Positions 11,221 through 22,970 of a stretch of DNA of 64,000 nucleotides are shown in pieces. Positions within the stretch are counted from its first letter, which is position 1, and every line of letters starts with the position of its first letter. Made by a program: the position numbers and the translations under genes. The notes below the pieces were generated by a model, which saw nothing but the letters and a program-made list of their open reading frames with translations, did no database searches and had not been told where the DNA came from. Source of the DNA: Sphaerolaimus hirsutus (taxonomy: Eukaryota; Nematoda; Chromadorea; Monhysterida; Sphaerolaimidae); contig OZ038453.1 in assembly GCA_964036195.1 (NCBI GenBank), forward strand, positions 20,683,206-20,747,205, written 5' to 3'.

Positions 11221-12972
11221 TAGCATTAGGACCAGGTCCAGGATACTAATGTATTCAATTTTTTTATTTTATTAAATGGTGACGTCATGATTGAGTGTTT
11301 CCTTCGGAATGGCATACCAGCATGATAAAATTTGGAGAAGTCAATGCTGACACGCTGGCATTGATAAACAATGCTCAAATTGATTTCTGAAGTAAATGTG
11401 GTATACTCGGCGGACATCACACTCAGTATGGAAACTGACCATAACCCATCTGAATAATGAACTAAACGTTTTACAGTTTTTCACCACAATATTTCGTATT
11501 TACTATGAAAAAATCATTACGAAATTTATCACGGGATTTTTTTCATTAAATTATGGTAAAAAATCACCACATACTTTGCGGTCTGTCGAGTATACAGATG
11601 AACACTGGGTATAGGGGAAATAAATGCTTCACAATAAAGTTGCCTTAACATTGTATTAAAATACTTAAAATACTACTGTATTACAATGCTTCAATATTTA
11701 AAAAATTACACTTTCTTTCCAATAAAACAAAATTCTTGTTCATGCACACAGTTTCACAAACACTTTTTCAAAGAATATAAGCGTATATAAAGTTATTCAA
11801 AGCTAATTGCTGATTCACTTATATAAAATATATTCTGAAAATAACGTAATGAATAAATAAATAGTTTTTGGCATATTAAATGTTTATATTGATTATGTAC
11901 TTTCCTTAATGCTTATCAACATAAAATAAACTAAGATAATTTTTGTAATGTCTACTTACCATTTTTCCTGTATCAAAAGTGATTTAAGTTAACATATACT
12001 TTTTAAAAGCATTGTACTTATTTTAGTAACTCTGACCTGGCATTTTAATTGACCGGAAATTAACTGTGTCAGTTTCTTTATCAAGAAGTTACAATTACAT
12101 ATCTGTAAGTCTGTGAATCAGCATGCCAGCATCATAAGTGCATGCTTTTAGGTCTCATAAGTCTTGATGATTAAAAATACTTCAAACCAATTTTAGATGC
12201 GATGCATATAATTGTGGAAAAATTATTTCACTAGGAGAAACAGTCTTAAAAATCGTTTTTTTTCTCGGTATTTTTCATTGAAAATGCATGTCAAATGCAA
12301 GAGCATGATATAAAACTTCAATTTAAAACTTATCTATAAATTGCGGAGGAACACAAAACTGTGTCTGCAACAACAGTTTGGAAGCCCACAAAACATAAAG
12401 ATAAAAGGACTTTTCTCAACACTTTTTCAAGTGTCCTCCAGTGCACTTGAGCAGTATGTGTATTTTTCGAGTATAATAAGCGTTTTTACGTTTTCTCATC
12501 TGTGGTCGAAAACTGATTACTGGCGCGTGGGTCGCCGTGCAGTGCAGATTAATTAACTAGGCACCTATTTATGCATGTGCAACAGGTGATTAGGTACTCT
12601 GAACTGAAGTTAGGAAGAGGCTATTTTGGTCGTAGGATTAGATGTGGGCGAAAGTTGAAAATAGCCAACGCACTTACCGTACTTCCACTACCTAATTGCC
12701 ACACCCACCTCAAATATCCAACGACCTCGCAATGAACCTTCACTCGAAATAGACCCAGTTCTGAGTTAGCTGGGGGGAGGATCACCCCCCCCCCTCCAAA
12801 TAGGTAACCCCCTTCGAAATAAATGTTGAATGGAAGAACAACTCACATGGGTCTGAGAAATATGTGGAACCTAGCACAGAGAAGCAGTGCGCGCATTCAT
12901 GGGGATGCGGGGGCAGTAGAGGGTATCCAAAAACACCCCCTCAAACCCCCAAACACCCCAACCCCCACCCAG
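11221..12972. other. Gene-poor stretch
   Basis: Half of a J-type MITE is visible around 11275-11420 (GACGTCATGATTGAGTG ... ACTCGGCGGAC). A C-rich tract lies at 12770-12790 (family B fragment). No exon could be supported between these points; short open frames such as 12341-12556 have no other evidence. Confidence 0.4.
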
Positions 12973-13911
12973 ACCCAACAACCAAGGCAACAAAGGCAAC
13001 AAAGCCCGACCCCGGCGCCAGTACACCACCAACAATCGCAACCGTCGATCACCGGCTGCGTGCGCTACGGCGTGGGCAAATACACCAGCGATATGCAGCA
13101 AAGGTTTGTGTGGTTGGGGGGGGTGTGGATTGAGCGAGTAGGACTCATTATGCATCTAAACCGATTATGCATCTAGGCCCATCATGCACCTAATTCTACC
13201 CTTTATGCATCCAGACAGATTATGCATCTAACCAGAGTTTAAAAATGTGTATTGTTTCTCACAGAAAACGTAAAAGTAGGTATTTTTCTCACAAAAATAA
13301 CGTAAAAATAGGTATTTTTGCGATATTTACCCTGAAATACATTGAGTTGTAGTGTGCGATTTTGTTCCACATCAAATTGGTGATGGTAAAGGCACCGGGA
13401 AATGTGGCACCGCACCGGCACCGGCACCGGCAGGGCCCTATGCAAATGGCAAAGGCACCGCACCAGCACCGGCGCTGCTGGTGCCCTTCCGTACCCAGCA
13501 CCGGAACATCGGTGCCATCGTGCCTTTGCATCACTACATAAAAGCTAAATCTAAACAGAGTAAAAACTAAAACACGACCACTTGAAAGATAATAAAATTT
13601 CCGGTGCCATTCCCAGACCGTGTAAAATTTCCTGTTAAATGTCAAATGTCATCCAAAGTGTGTAAAATCATGAAAAATGTCAAATGACCAGTAAACAATA
13701 TAGAAAATTTGACCTTTTACACGACTTTCAACACTTTACATGCATTACTTGACATTTGACACAATCTGGAATTGCCTCCAGCCCCAGATCCTAAAAACCC
13801 AAAATTACCCCCCCCCCCCCCCCCAGGTCAGCCACCAAAGAAGATTCTGCATCAGTAGCTGAAAGGAGTCCAATAGTTTCCAGGAGGTCCGGTGAGGCTC
13901 ACGACAGACTG
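12973..13911 (+). CDS. Two exons of an unidentified Gln/Ser-rich protein (partial)
   Basis: Exon 12973-13103 has acceptor CACCCAG and donor GTTTGTG. It encodes a Gln/Pro-rich run (TQQPRQQRQQSPTPAPVHHQ), then CVRYGVGKYTSDMQQR. Exon 13827-13911 has acceptor CCCCCCCAG and donor GTGAGC. The split Arg codon (AG+G) keeps the frame, giving SATKEDSASVAERSPIVSRR and then SGEAHDRL. Both exons are far more GC-rich than the flanks, which supports them. The intron between them holds a GGCACC-type element and a family A element. Flanking exons were not found and the family was not recognised. Read as a piece of a larger gene. Confidence 0.45.
13380..13535. mobile_element. hAT-like MITE with GGCACC interior
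   Basis: The ends are TGATGGTAAAGGCACCG and the inverted GTGCCTTTGCATCAC. The interior consists of degenerate GGCACC/GGTGCC repeats. The same ends and interior occur at 21665-22602, where an 8-bp target duplication is clear. It lies in the intron of the 12973-13911 gene, in the first half. Confidence 0.7.
13603..13781 (+). mobile_element. Family A introner-like element inside a host intron
   Basis: The donor-type end is GGTGCCATTCCCAGACC and the acceptor-type end is GGAATTGCCTCCAG, in the sense direction of the surrounding gene. The next exon begins 46 bases further on after a poly-C acceptor, so this copy appears embedded in, not equal to, the intron. Confidence 0.65.
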
Positions 13912-13989
13912 GTGAGCAGTTTTGCACACCAGCAAATTTGGTGATTAGGATGTGATATTAAGGTGTGGTGGGTTTTTATTGAATTTTTT

Positions 13990-14320
13990 TTTTAAATCCT
14001 GTGAAGTGTAAAATACCCTGTAAAATGTTATGTGTCACGTAAAAGATTCTGTAATGTGTCATGTGTATCCAAATCGTATTGAATTGTACCCTTATCTTAT
14101 GTTTTGTATCCAAATCTAACGTAAGGAAGATTTCGACACCATAAAGATACGGATATGAAACAATAAGATGTGGATACACATAACACTCTGCAGAGTCTCT
14201 GACATGACATTTGCCATTTTACGGGGCCTTATTCATGACAACTGACACTTTACAGGGTCTTTTACATGACACCCACCTTTTTACACTTTACATGGTTTTT
14301 TACATGGGACTGCCCCCTGG
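13990..14320. mobile_element. Family A element, long variant with TATCCAAATCTTATG interior
   Basis: From ATCCTGTGAAGTGTAAAAT to CATGGGACTGCCCCCTGG. The middle carries TATCCAAATCTTATG-like repeats in both orientations, as also seen in the family A copies at 29985-30436, 37311-37640 and 57258-58170. These four copies define a subfamily with a shared central insert. Confidence 0.6.
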
Positions 14321-14876
14321 TTTAATCACTGTGAATTATGATTGCATTTATTAAATGGGCAAGCTACCTAAGTGTGTAAATACTAAAGATGACAAACCCT
14401 TTTTAAACAGTTTTTGAATTTTCAAATTTGGTTTTCTTGAAAAAAATATTTTGTTGTGTTTTTATTTTTCATGCATTTTCAACCGAAAATGCTTAAAAAA
14501 TTTTAAAACATTTTCGAATTGCTTAACTTTCAAATTTCTCAAAAAGTTTTTCTCTCAAGCTGTAAACTCCAACAAATTCTAAAATATAAAAACTGTTTTT
14601 AATTTTTGAATTTTTGTTTGCCATCATTAGTTGCGTGTATTTGCACATGCAAAAGCTAAGACACAAGTTCCCACTGGAGAACACCTGAGTGAAATTTGAA
14701 GATTGACAGGAAATCTGCTTCAAAAGTGCAAATGTTTCAGTCACTCTACGATTTTCACTCTACTAAGAATGTTTTCTGATCTGATCTGATCAATTGAACG
14801 ATTGCTGACAATTTGCAAATGCAAACAATCATGATTATGTAAAAAAAAATTAAATTCATTATTTTGTAATATTTAG

Positions 14877-15299
14877 TACCGTCAATCCTCAAATAAGTTC
14901 CCCCTCGAATAACTCCCCCCTCGAATAACTCCCCCCTGTAAGCTGACTGAGGAAAAAATAACTCCCCCCTTGAATAACAACCCCCTCTTTTATGGGTGAA
15001 AAATAAGTCCATGTATAAAAAAGGTATTTATGTATACATTCATTCAAATTATGCATTATTTTGCATTGATGCACACTAACATCGATTTCATTGCATGAAT
15101 TACGGGATTTCTATACTGGCTTACACGTTTATGCAACCTACTTAACCCCATTTAGATGATATATTGATCATGCTTTTTACTCAATATTCCGACGAAAAAA
15201 TAACTACCCCCTCGAAACCCCCCCCCCTCGAATAAGTCCCCCTCAAAAAATTCTGAGAAAAAATAAGTCCCCCGGGGACTTATTCGAGGATTTACGGTA
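14877..15299. mobile_element. TACCGT-family MITE, CTCGAATAAC/ATAAGTCCCC word
   Basis: The left end is TACCGTCAATCCTCAAATAA and the right end is ACTTATTCGAGGATTTACGG. Repeats of CCCCTCGAATAACT fill both subterminal regions. No coding capacity. Confidence 0.75.
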
Positions 15300-15338
15300 T
15301 CTAAATTTGCATCTGCTCAGCACTCTGAACTAGTTAGG

Positions 15339-16032
15339 TACCATATTTCTTCTAATAGAACGGTAGGTTTTGGTAGGTTTTTGCGCTCATGAAAATAATA
15401 GAACGGCATCCTCCAATAGAAGGGCAGTTTCCAATAGAACGGCAGGTTTACGCAGGAAGGGTGCTAATAACTAAATGGCGGGAAGATTCAAATTACCGTA
15501 TTTGCTTGAATAATCCCCCTGGGGGATTATTATTTCGTCAGACTATTTTGAGGGGGAACTAATCGAGGGGGGAATTATTCGAGGGGGGGGGAATTATTAT
15601 TTCGTCAACATTTTCAACCATGTTTCTATCAACTCAATTGATGAAATCTGCTTTATTCACACAAACGTGCCATTTTTGTTTAAATTGGGCACAATAAATT
15701 GAGCAAATTCTTTAAGGGGGGATTATTCGAGGGGGAGGGGGAATTATTCAAGGGGGGTACTATTCAAGCAAATACGGTATTCAAATGAATATAAAAATTT
15801 CAGCTTGATGCTCAATTAAAATATTGTTCAACTTTCATAAAATAATAATGAAATAATAATAATAATAATGAAACCACGTTCAAATTAAAATGTGTGAAAA
15901 AATTAGAATTCGAAAAATTCGAAAAACAATAGAACGGCACCTCAAATAGAGCGCCACCTCTGATAGAACAGCAGGTTAAAAGTTTACGACAAAAAAATAG
16001 AACGGCACTCTTCTATTAGAAGAAATACAGTA
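15339..16032. mobile_element. TACCGTATT-family MITE with AATAGAACGGCA word, carrying a nested copy
   Basis: The left end is TACCATATTTCTTCTAATAG and the right end is CTATTAGAAGAAATACAGTA. The word CAATAGAACGGCAG is echoed near both ends. A second family member with the word GCTTGAATAATCCCC (15494-15779) is inserted inside, so at least one subfamily was active after the other. Confidence 0.75.
15494..15779. mobile_element. Nested TACCGTATT MITE, GCTTGAATAATCCCC word
   Basis: The ends are TACCGTATTTGCTTGAATAA and TATTCAAGCAAATACGGTA. The interior is ATTATTCGAGGGGG repeats. Relatives lie at 58438-58751 and 60660-60765. Confidence 0.75.
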
Positions 16033-16513
16033 ATTGAATTTGATAAAAAAATTGTGTACCTTAAATTGTATAAAATTAGGTTAACAACAGCTAATTAAAA
16101 TAGGTAGGTACGAACAAAAATGTAAAATAATTTGCACATTGAAAGTGCGCAGGGCTTGCCACCATAACCCCAAAGTGATTCATTGTTGACATAAATTGAG
16201 TTGACATTGACAATTTTATCACGTGAGTGAAGAAACGTTTAAGTTCAAGCATGTTGTCGTTTATATCAATATTTAATTTCGATTTGACATATTTTGATCA
16301 AAGTACAAGCTGTTTTTAATGATCTCTACCGCTGTTGATTTCATGTTCAAGTGCATTGTTGATTTAATCGTAGTTATTCATAGGGTTTTATTGGGTATCT
16401 AACAGTTATATACCTTGCAGAATAATTTTTTTATTAGTCTTTTCCGAGGTGATAAAATCGAAAGCTTATAAAATATTGAAAATCCTAAAAAAATATTTAC
16501 TAACTTTTTGCCA

Positions 16514-16777
16514 ACTCGGCTGACCGCAAAGTATGCACCCAAAAATACTTGTGTCGATAACGTGCGAGCAGGATACTTATGTAGATGTACGCACCTTCAC
16601 AAAAACAAAGATAGTATTTAAAACAGAAAAAAGGCGGAGTAGCGTACAAGCGGCCAACGTTTTTCCGGATTTTTTTTGCCTTTTTTGGAACAATTTATCT
16701 TTTTTTATAAATGATAATGTCATGAAATGATGCAGTGGTTCCTTCCGAAAAATGCATAGCATCCGGTCAGCCGAGTA
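16514..16777. mobile_element. J-type MITE, TIR ACTCGGCTGACCGCAAAGTATGC
   Basis: The ends read ACTCGGCTGACCGCAAAGTA and the inverted GCATAGCATCCGGTCAGCCGAG. The interior carries the GTCGATAACGTGCGAGCAGG block and ATGATAATGTCATGA. Other copies or halves lie at 28434-28662, 38931-39175, 53563-53791 and 59331-59582. Flanking TA suggests a TA target. Confidence 0.7.
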
Positions 16778-17811
16778 TATCATTACTACAGTGCAGTCTG
16801 CTGTACGGTGCCCTACACAATTAATGTTTTTGAGGTATTTCTTCAACCAAAGAAATGCTTTCGCGCTTGCTTTATTTTGCAACTTTTTACGCATTAGTTT
16901 GTGGGTACTTAAGTGTGACATAATATTAGTATTTACACTTATTCATGTTCCATTCAACTAATCCTTTGCTCTACTAATTAATATGTGCTGTACTGTGATT
17001 TATTATATTGATTTATTATATACATGCATTGAGCGGAATGAACGAATAACAATCAACTCTTTTTAACATTAACAATTACTCATCATAACAATCACTTCTG
17101 ACATTTGGGGGGGGGATTATTCAAGTGGGGGACAATTTTTTCCTTACTCGTCTAACAGGTGGGATTGCATTGTGTCTATAGCATATGACACTACAGTCAT
17201 ACCCAGCTCATATACCTACTCATATACTTTTATGCCCCATATCACACACCATAGTTGTTAAAACATATTTACTTTTACCCAATAAATATGTTACCATACA
17301 AGGCATGGAAGGTAGAAAAGGGTGAAAAGAGGCTAAAATAATGAAATACATATAACCAAAAATTGGGTATATAATACCAGATATGGCCTAAAAAAGCAAA
17401 TTTGGAGGTGAAAATAAGCAAAAATATTTGAAAATTTGTGATTTTGAGTGAAAGTTGGGGCAAAAAACACTCACTTTTACGTTTTCTGGGGAAAGGTATT
17501 TTACTAACATTTACTCACGAGTAAAAGTGAAAAAATACGTTACATTTTCTGTACTGGAAGCCTGAGGGTGAGTAAAAATGAAATACTTTATGTTTATGTA
17601 TAGGTTGAAATTTTTTCGTTACTTTGAACAACTATTTTACACACATTGCAATGTGAACTACTGCAAATCAACCAATAAGACACCCTCGAATAACTCCCCC
17701 TCTTGAATGACAATCCCTCTGGATGATAACGATACAATACAACAATACAAAATAATATTAGCCTACCTAGAGCAGCGACAGCAGATACATTATGTGTATG
17801 CATGTATAAAC

Positions 17812-18547
17812 CAGAGTTGTTAAAATACTGTTATTTTTGGAAAGTGTAAGTGTAAGTGTAAATACACTTTCCAAATTTTGAGTATGGATACCAAAAGTGT
17901 AAGGTATTTTGAAAATACCTAGGAAAGTGTAAAAAAAATTTAGAAAGAGCTCTCACTGTTGAACATTAGAAAACACCGCTGTTCCCACCTTTAGATCAAT
18001 TTATAATTTTATGCATTATTTCACATTTTACGGCCTTTTATGAAACATTTCAGACTGTAACAAATACTGTAGTGGTATGAAGTTCCCTAATATTGGCACT
18101 TTTTCAGTGTTGATATTTTACTGACTAAGCAATGCGATACACACTGTTTAAATGCAAGAATGGACATGCAATAAATGTCAATGCAAAAGTTGACTTCGTG
18201 TCCAGCTGGTTAATTTCCATTGATCTTGTCTTTTTTACAAAAGTATGATGAAACTGTAGAATACCATGAGTATTTACTGATCAAAAGTTGTAGATCAAAG
18301 GCTAGTTTGTACGTTTGCCATATTTTCTACATTCAATGCATTTTTTGTACATGACCCTATTTTATGCTTTCTCAAAAGCATAAAACAGGTCTATCTGAAA
18401 GAACAAAATACACTTTCTGTACCCGGGTATTTTGCCCAGGAAAGTGTAAAAAAGTGTATGAGTTTTTTTTTGAAAGTGTAAGTGTAAATATAAATACCCA
18501 TTTACCCGGGTATTTCGGGTAAGTGTAAATACACTTTTGCAACTCTG
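17812..18547. mobile_element. TIR element with AAGTGTAAGTGTAAATAC interior
   Basis: The left end is CAGAGTTGTTAAAATACTG and the right end is ACACTTTTGCAACTCTG. Degenerate AAGTGTAAGTGTAAAT and GGTATTT words fill the subterminal zones. The middle 300 bases are unrelated sequence. Confidence 0.65.
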
Positions 18548-19618
18548 TCTGGTATAAAGATAAACATATTTTTATTGTTGTTGGACAATTAAATACCTGA
18601 ATTACATGAGTTTACAGACTGCACCCATACAATGAATTAAGTCCAAGTTTTACGGAAAAAAACTCCCTCCTCGAATACCTCCCCCTTGAATAACGTCTGA
18701 GGAAAAAATAACTCCAATGGGGTCTTATTTGAGGATTTAAAGTATATAATACACAGGCAATTTAAGTTACTGTTGAACGTCACTGATTAGTTGGGTAATA
18801 ATGGAAAAACTACCATCATAATATCTGTATAACTGCAAAAAATATGGAATTGTAAAAATATATATAAAAATTACTTTCACCCTTTAAATCTATGTATGGC
18901 ATCCTATTTATTGACCTGACCTAGTTTCCAAAACATGTAAAACTGATGAAATTGTGTTGTTTCACTGAATCTCAACATTTCAGAAAAAAAATTAGATTTT
19001 TTTTTACATTTTTGTTTTATTTTTATGTATACCCTAGGATTTTACTCTTTTAGTATAAATACCCAAATTGGAGTTTCGTTTATGTTAACATTTTCTAAAA
19101 ATACCAGTATTTTAACAACTCTGTATACAACATACCGATATTATATGACTACATTTATCAGTTGTTAATGGTACTGAAACTGCAGGAGTGTACCCGCAAA
19201 ATACGCTAAATTGGCTTTCCCTGAAAGGCTTGTCTACAGTTGGGCATTGTTTTTGTTCACAGCAATGCTTTTTGTGAAGGAAATGAATACATGAACATGT
19301 TGATAATGAAAAAAATGAAATTATTCTTGAATTTGCTTTGTTTTTTCTTGTTTCAGCCACGTTCAGACATGTACTTAGAATGCACATTTATTTTGATGAA
19401 TATGCCTTCACATTAGATTATTTTATCTTTTCCTTGTGATAAACTTAACCCCAGCAACAACTGTATCTACGATAACAAATGTCTTTTTGGGTCTACATAA
19501 TAATATTCACAAGCACATGCATTTTAAATTATGTAGCCGAGTTGAGAGAATACTGTTTTTGAGCGTGTATCACCCAGGAAACAACTATATAGCTGTTGTG
19601 AGTGGTCTTTTTTGGTTA
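18548..19618. other. Gene-poor stretch
   Basis: A small TACCGTATT-family remnant lies at 18655-18743 (CTCCTCGAATACCTCCCCC ... GAGGATTTAAAGTA). An AACTCTG end occurs near 19118. No supported exon. Confidence 0.4.
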
Positions 19619-20409
19619 GGCGCTCCACACGGTAGTTGACATTCTAATGTCAACTGGTTGATGTCAACTCATACTTTAGTTCACGTGTTAAGCGGGAATT
19701 AGAGCTCAGCGTCGATTCGACGTGAAATGATGACGTGAAATGTTGTCGTGAAATTAATTACACGAGTGTGGATCATGCTACGGGTCTACAATTTTCTAAG
19801 GATAATATATAAATCAATACCTTAATCGTGTCCAATACTGAGTGTTATCAGCCACAACTAGAGCGAATTGAAAAATTCAATTTTTATCATTTCACGTCAT
19901 CATCATTTCACGTCATCATCATTTCACGTCATCATCATTTCACGTCACAGTGTCAGGGAACAACTTGACATTTCACGTCAGACTGCTGCTTGCAATAGTC
20001 TGACGTGAAATGTCAAGTTGTTCCCTGACACTGTGACGTGAAATGATGATGACGTGAAATGATAAAAATTGAATTTTTCAATTCGCTCTAGTTGTGGCTG
20101 ATAACACTCAGTATTGGACACGATTAAGGTATTGATTCATATATTATCCTTAGAAAATTGTAGACCTGTAGCATGATCCACACTCGTGTAATTAATTTCA
20201 CGACAACATTTCACGTCATCATTTCACGTCGAATCGACGCTGAGCTCTAATTCCGGCCTTACAGAGCGATCTTCAATTGCAAATGTTGCTAGATTTATTG
20301 TTCGTCGTTGCAGCACCGGCAATTGAAGATCGCTCTGTGACACGTGAACTAAAATCTGAGTTGACATCAACCAGTTGACATTCGAATGTCAACTACCGTG
20401 TGGAGCGCC
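19619..20409. mobile_element. Fold-back element with GTTGACATT ends and a nested palindrome
   Basis: The left end is GGCGCTCCACACGGTAGTTG and the right end is its exact inverse, ending GTGTGGAGCGCC at 20409. TTGATGTCAACTCA and TTCACGTGTTA continue the arms. A second palindrome (19696-20254) is inserted in the left arm. The remaining middle, CAATTGAAGATCGCTCTGT and its inverse, is also symmetric. A diverged relative lies at 44003-44222. Confidence 0.8.
19696..20254. mobile_element. Near-perfect palindrome with GACGTGAAATGATG arms
   Basis: The arms are about 270 bases each and look nearly identical, with the centre near 19985 (CAGACTGCTGCTTGCAATAGTCTG). Repeats of TTTCACGTCATCA flank the centre. 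The arm core (GTGGATCATGCTACGGGTCT, CAATTTTCTAAGGATAATAT, ATCAATACCTTAATCGTG) is recognisably that of elements G1 and G2, but the outer words differ completely. Confidence 0.85.
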
Positions 20410-20611
20410 TTAGTGACTCTTTGAGTCGTTTCTATTTGCAATTGCTTATATGTAATGGTGCAACCAGGCAATTCTAAGTGTTTCTTTTCCATTTATTTCA
20501 GCTCACTTCAAAGTCCCATTTCACACATCAGGTTCGAAATTCAAAATTACACATAAATCAAAAATCTCCACATTCTATTAACAATAACAATAAAAACAAA
20601 AAACTATACCA

Positions 20612-21392
20612 ATGGAAGCATCAAAAGGTAATCTACTCATTATTACATTTCTCCTAATGACATTTTACGAAAACATTGCGGCAACAAGGGCATACATGGA
20701 AGGGTCAAATAGCAGGTGCCAGTTCCGAAAGTGGAGAAGTCTTTAGCCATTTGAGAAGTGAGAAGTAAAATGAGAAGTGTCAAGTGATATGGCAAGTAAA
20801 ATGGCAAAAGCAAAGTAAAATGAGATGTGTCGACTGAAATGGCAAGTAAAATGGCAAAAGCGAAGTCAAATGAGAAGTGATTTGTGAAATAAATAGAGAA
20901 ATGAAATGACAAGTGAAAAGTTACAACGATAAACATTGATAAAAGGATACTGATTATTGGCACAAAATTTCCACAAAAAATAACAGTCCAAACAGTCAAA
21001 AAAACAAGTAAACAACGATCCACATTCCACATTTCACTTACGACGTGCCAATTGTTTTTTAACTTTTTACTTGCCATTTAACTTCTCACAATTCACATCT
21101 AATTTTACTTCGTTTTCTGCTTTTTACTTGTCATTTTACTTCTCACTTCAAAAAAATTTTTAGACTTCTCCACTTGCGTAACTGTCCCAGAGCAAAAAGA
21201 TTGCCAATGGGTCAAAAACATGCATTTGGAAAAAAATCTATCATTGATAATCAGGCATTTAATGAACCGAATTTCGATGATTTTAATTATTATTATGATC
21301 GCAGCAGCCCATATTATAATTACGACAATCGTGATGATTTCGAAAATGATTACCACGGACAGTTTAACAGGATGCCGAACGTTTTGTACTGA
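20612..21392 (+). CDS. Small secreted peptide precursor, candidate amidated neuropeptide
   Basis: Two exons, 20612-20715 and 21191-21392, give 101 residues. Donor GTGCCAG and acceptor CTGTCCCAG split an Arg codon (AG+A). Residues 1-25 form a likely signal peptide (NLLIITFLLMTFYENIAA). Next comes SRAKR, a dibasic processing site, then LPMGQKHAF followed by GKK. This layout predicts release of LPMGQKHAF-amide. The remainder is Tyr/Asp/Asn-rich (FNYYYDRSSPYYNYDNRD) and ends MPNVLY. The intron is exactly one family T TIR element, inserted just before the processing site. Only one candidate peptide is present, and I did not recognise its family. A non-neuropeptide secreted protein is an alternative. 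Confidence 0.6.
20716..21190 (+). mobile_element. Family T introner-like element forming the whole peptide-gene intron
   Basis: The left end is GTGCCAGTTCCGAAAGTGGA and the right end is GACTTCTCCACTTGCGTAAC followed by TGTCCCAG. The GT donor and AG acceptor are the outermost bases of the element. The subterminal regions repeat AAATGAGAAGTG and TTTACTTGCCATTT. Length 475 bases. The 144-codon reverse-strand frame inside it comes from these repeats. Confidence 0.85.
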
Positions 21393-21460
21393 TGACTTTT
21401 TTTCCATTTGGAAGCGATTTTGTTTAAAAAGTTTAGACTGGAAAACGGGTGAAATTGGCC

Positions 21461-21653
21461 CTGCGCACACTAGTTTTCACACGAAATTTCAAAAACTCAT
21501 AAATGAGCTTTGAACGTGTCTGAGTTTTCCACAATGAGTCATTTTTTATCTCCGTCAACTGTAGTTAACGGCCACCTCATTGTAGAGAACTCAAATGCGT
21601 TCTAAGCTGATTTGTGAGTTTTCGAAATTTCGTGTGAAAACTAGTGTGCGCAG
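21461..21653. mobile_element. Family E palindromic MITE, ends CTGCGCACACTAGT
   Basis: The ends are CTGCGCACACTAGTTTTCAC and the inverted AAAACTAGTGTGCGCAG. The arms carry CGAAATTTCAAAAACTCAT and the centre is TCCGTCAACTGTAGTTAACGG. Copies lie at 45427-45625, 49570-49745 and 56058-56250. It starts about 70 bases after the stop codon of the peptide precursor. Confidence 0.75.
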
Positions 21654-21664
21654 GCACATTGTGA

Positions 21665-22602
21665 CTAGTGATGTTAAAGGCACCGGGAAAAATGGCACCG
21701 CACCGCACCGGCACCTTTGCCAACACATGAAAAGGGCACCTGGCACCCTGGGGCACCGGCCAGAAAATGGCACCGCACCGCACCGGCACCGGTGCCTTTT
21801 GGAAAAAATGGCACCGGCACCGAAGGGCACCGGCGGGTTGCCGGTGCTAGCACCGAAAGGCACCGCACCGGGCTGGAATTTCTGAAGTGAATATCGGGCA
21901 GTTTCTCAGTGGTCTCACTTTTGGAAGCGCATATTTCTATGAATTTTCAACCGATTTTGATGGTTGAGCACTTAAAATGATAAGAATGATGTGGCAATCA
22001 CTTTTATGAAGAAATTACAATGATTACAAATGAAAGATAAAATATTTAATTCACTGCAATGTCCATAGCCACTATTGTCTACTGATCGGAATCGTTGCTG
22101 TACAGAGAATGGAACTATCTCTGTCATAAACTGACAACAAATTTTGAACAAACAAGTAAGATAAATATAAAATATAAAAATGATTTAAAATTCAACAAAA
22201 TTTTAGATTCGTTCATCAGATCACGTATCGGGTATAATGGATTTCACAGTAGGTATATTTATTTGATGGGAGGTTTACAAAAAAGGCAAAAACGGTTGGG
22301 TAAATATATCGCTGTTTTTTGAAATATGAATACGCACATACTATGGACAAAATTGCACAGCACATGAAGCCTTGGCCGGTGCCTTTCCCGGTGCCTTTTA
22401 CTTTGGCCCGGTGCTAGCACCTTTGGCACCGGCAAAAAAATGGCACCGCACCGCACCGGCACCGGTGCTATTCTGAAAAAAATGGCACCGGCACCGGCAT
22501 GGCACCCCTGAAGATTGCGAGGGCACCGCACCAGCACCGGTGCTGGTGCCCTTCGGTGCCCAGCACCGGGGCACCGGTGCCCTGGTGCCTTTACATCACT
22601 AA
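21665..22602. mobile_element. hAT-like MITE with GGCACC interior and 8-bp target duplication
   Basis: The TIRs are TAGTGATGTTAAAGGCACCG and the inverted GGTGCCTTTACATCACTA. ATTGTGAC is repeated on both sides as an 8-bp target duplication, the hallmark of hAT elements. Both ends are filled with degenerate GGCACC/GGTGCC words; the centre (21890-22360) is unrelated AT-rich DNA. All open frames here are reading of the repeats. Confidence 0.8.
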
Positions 22603-22970
22603 TTGTGACGCGAAGCGACACTCGTTGGCGGTACTGAAAAACTGGCGCTGCCCAAATTCACCGTTTCCAGACCATCGATGAGTTGGTGAAACGCCTGGAA
22701 GTGTTGGCTTGGCGTGAAGTCATTTCATGACTCTTCACCGCGGTGATACTGCTACTTCTATTATACCGTATTTCCTCGAAATACCCCCCTCGAAATACAC
22801 CCCAGCACTCGAAATACTCCCCCTCAAAATCAGCACTATGAATTAATAAACCCCCTTTCGAAATACCACCCCCCCCAATGTAAAGAGAACGTCAATGACA
22901 AAAGCTGCGGTTTATGACCCGGGCATAACACACGTTAAAAACAATGATTGTGTTACGTGAGAACATGGTT

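Noticed and set aside
13289-13645. Cys/Arg-rich reverse frames around 13.3-13.6 kb
   Set aside because: Translation of GGCACC-type repeats; the same artefact appears at 21.6-22.6 kb.
20643-21077. 144-codon reverse-strand frame rich in hydrophobic residues
   Set aside because: It is entirely inside the family T element that forms the peptide-gene intron; the sequence reflects AAATGAGAAGTG repeats.
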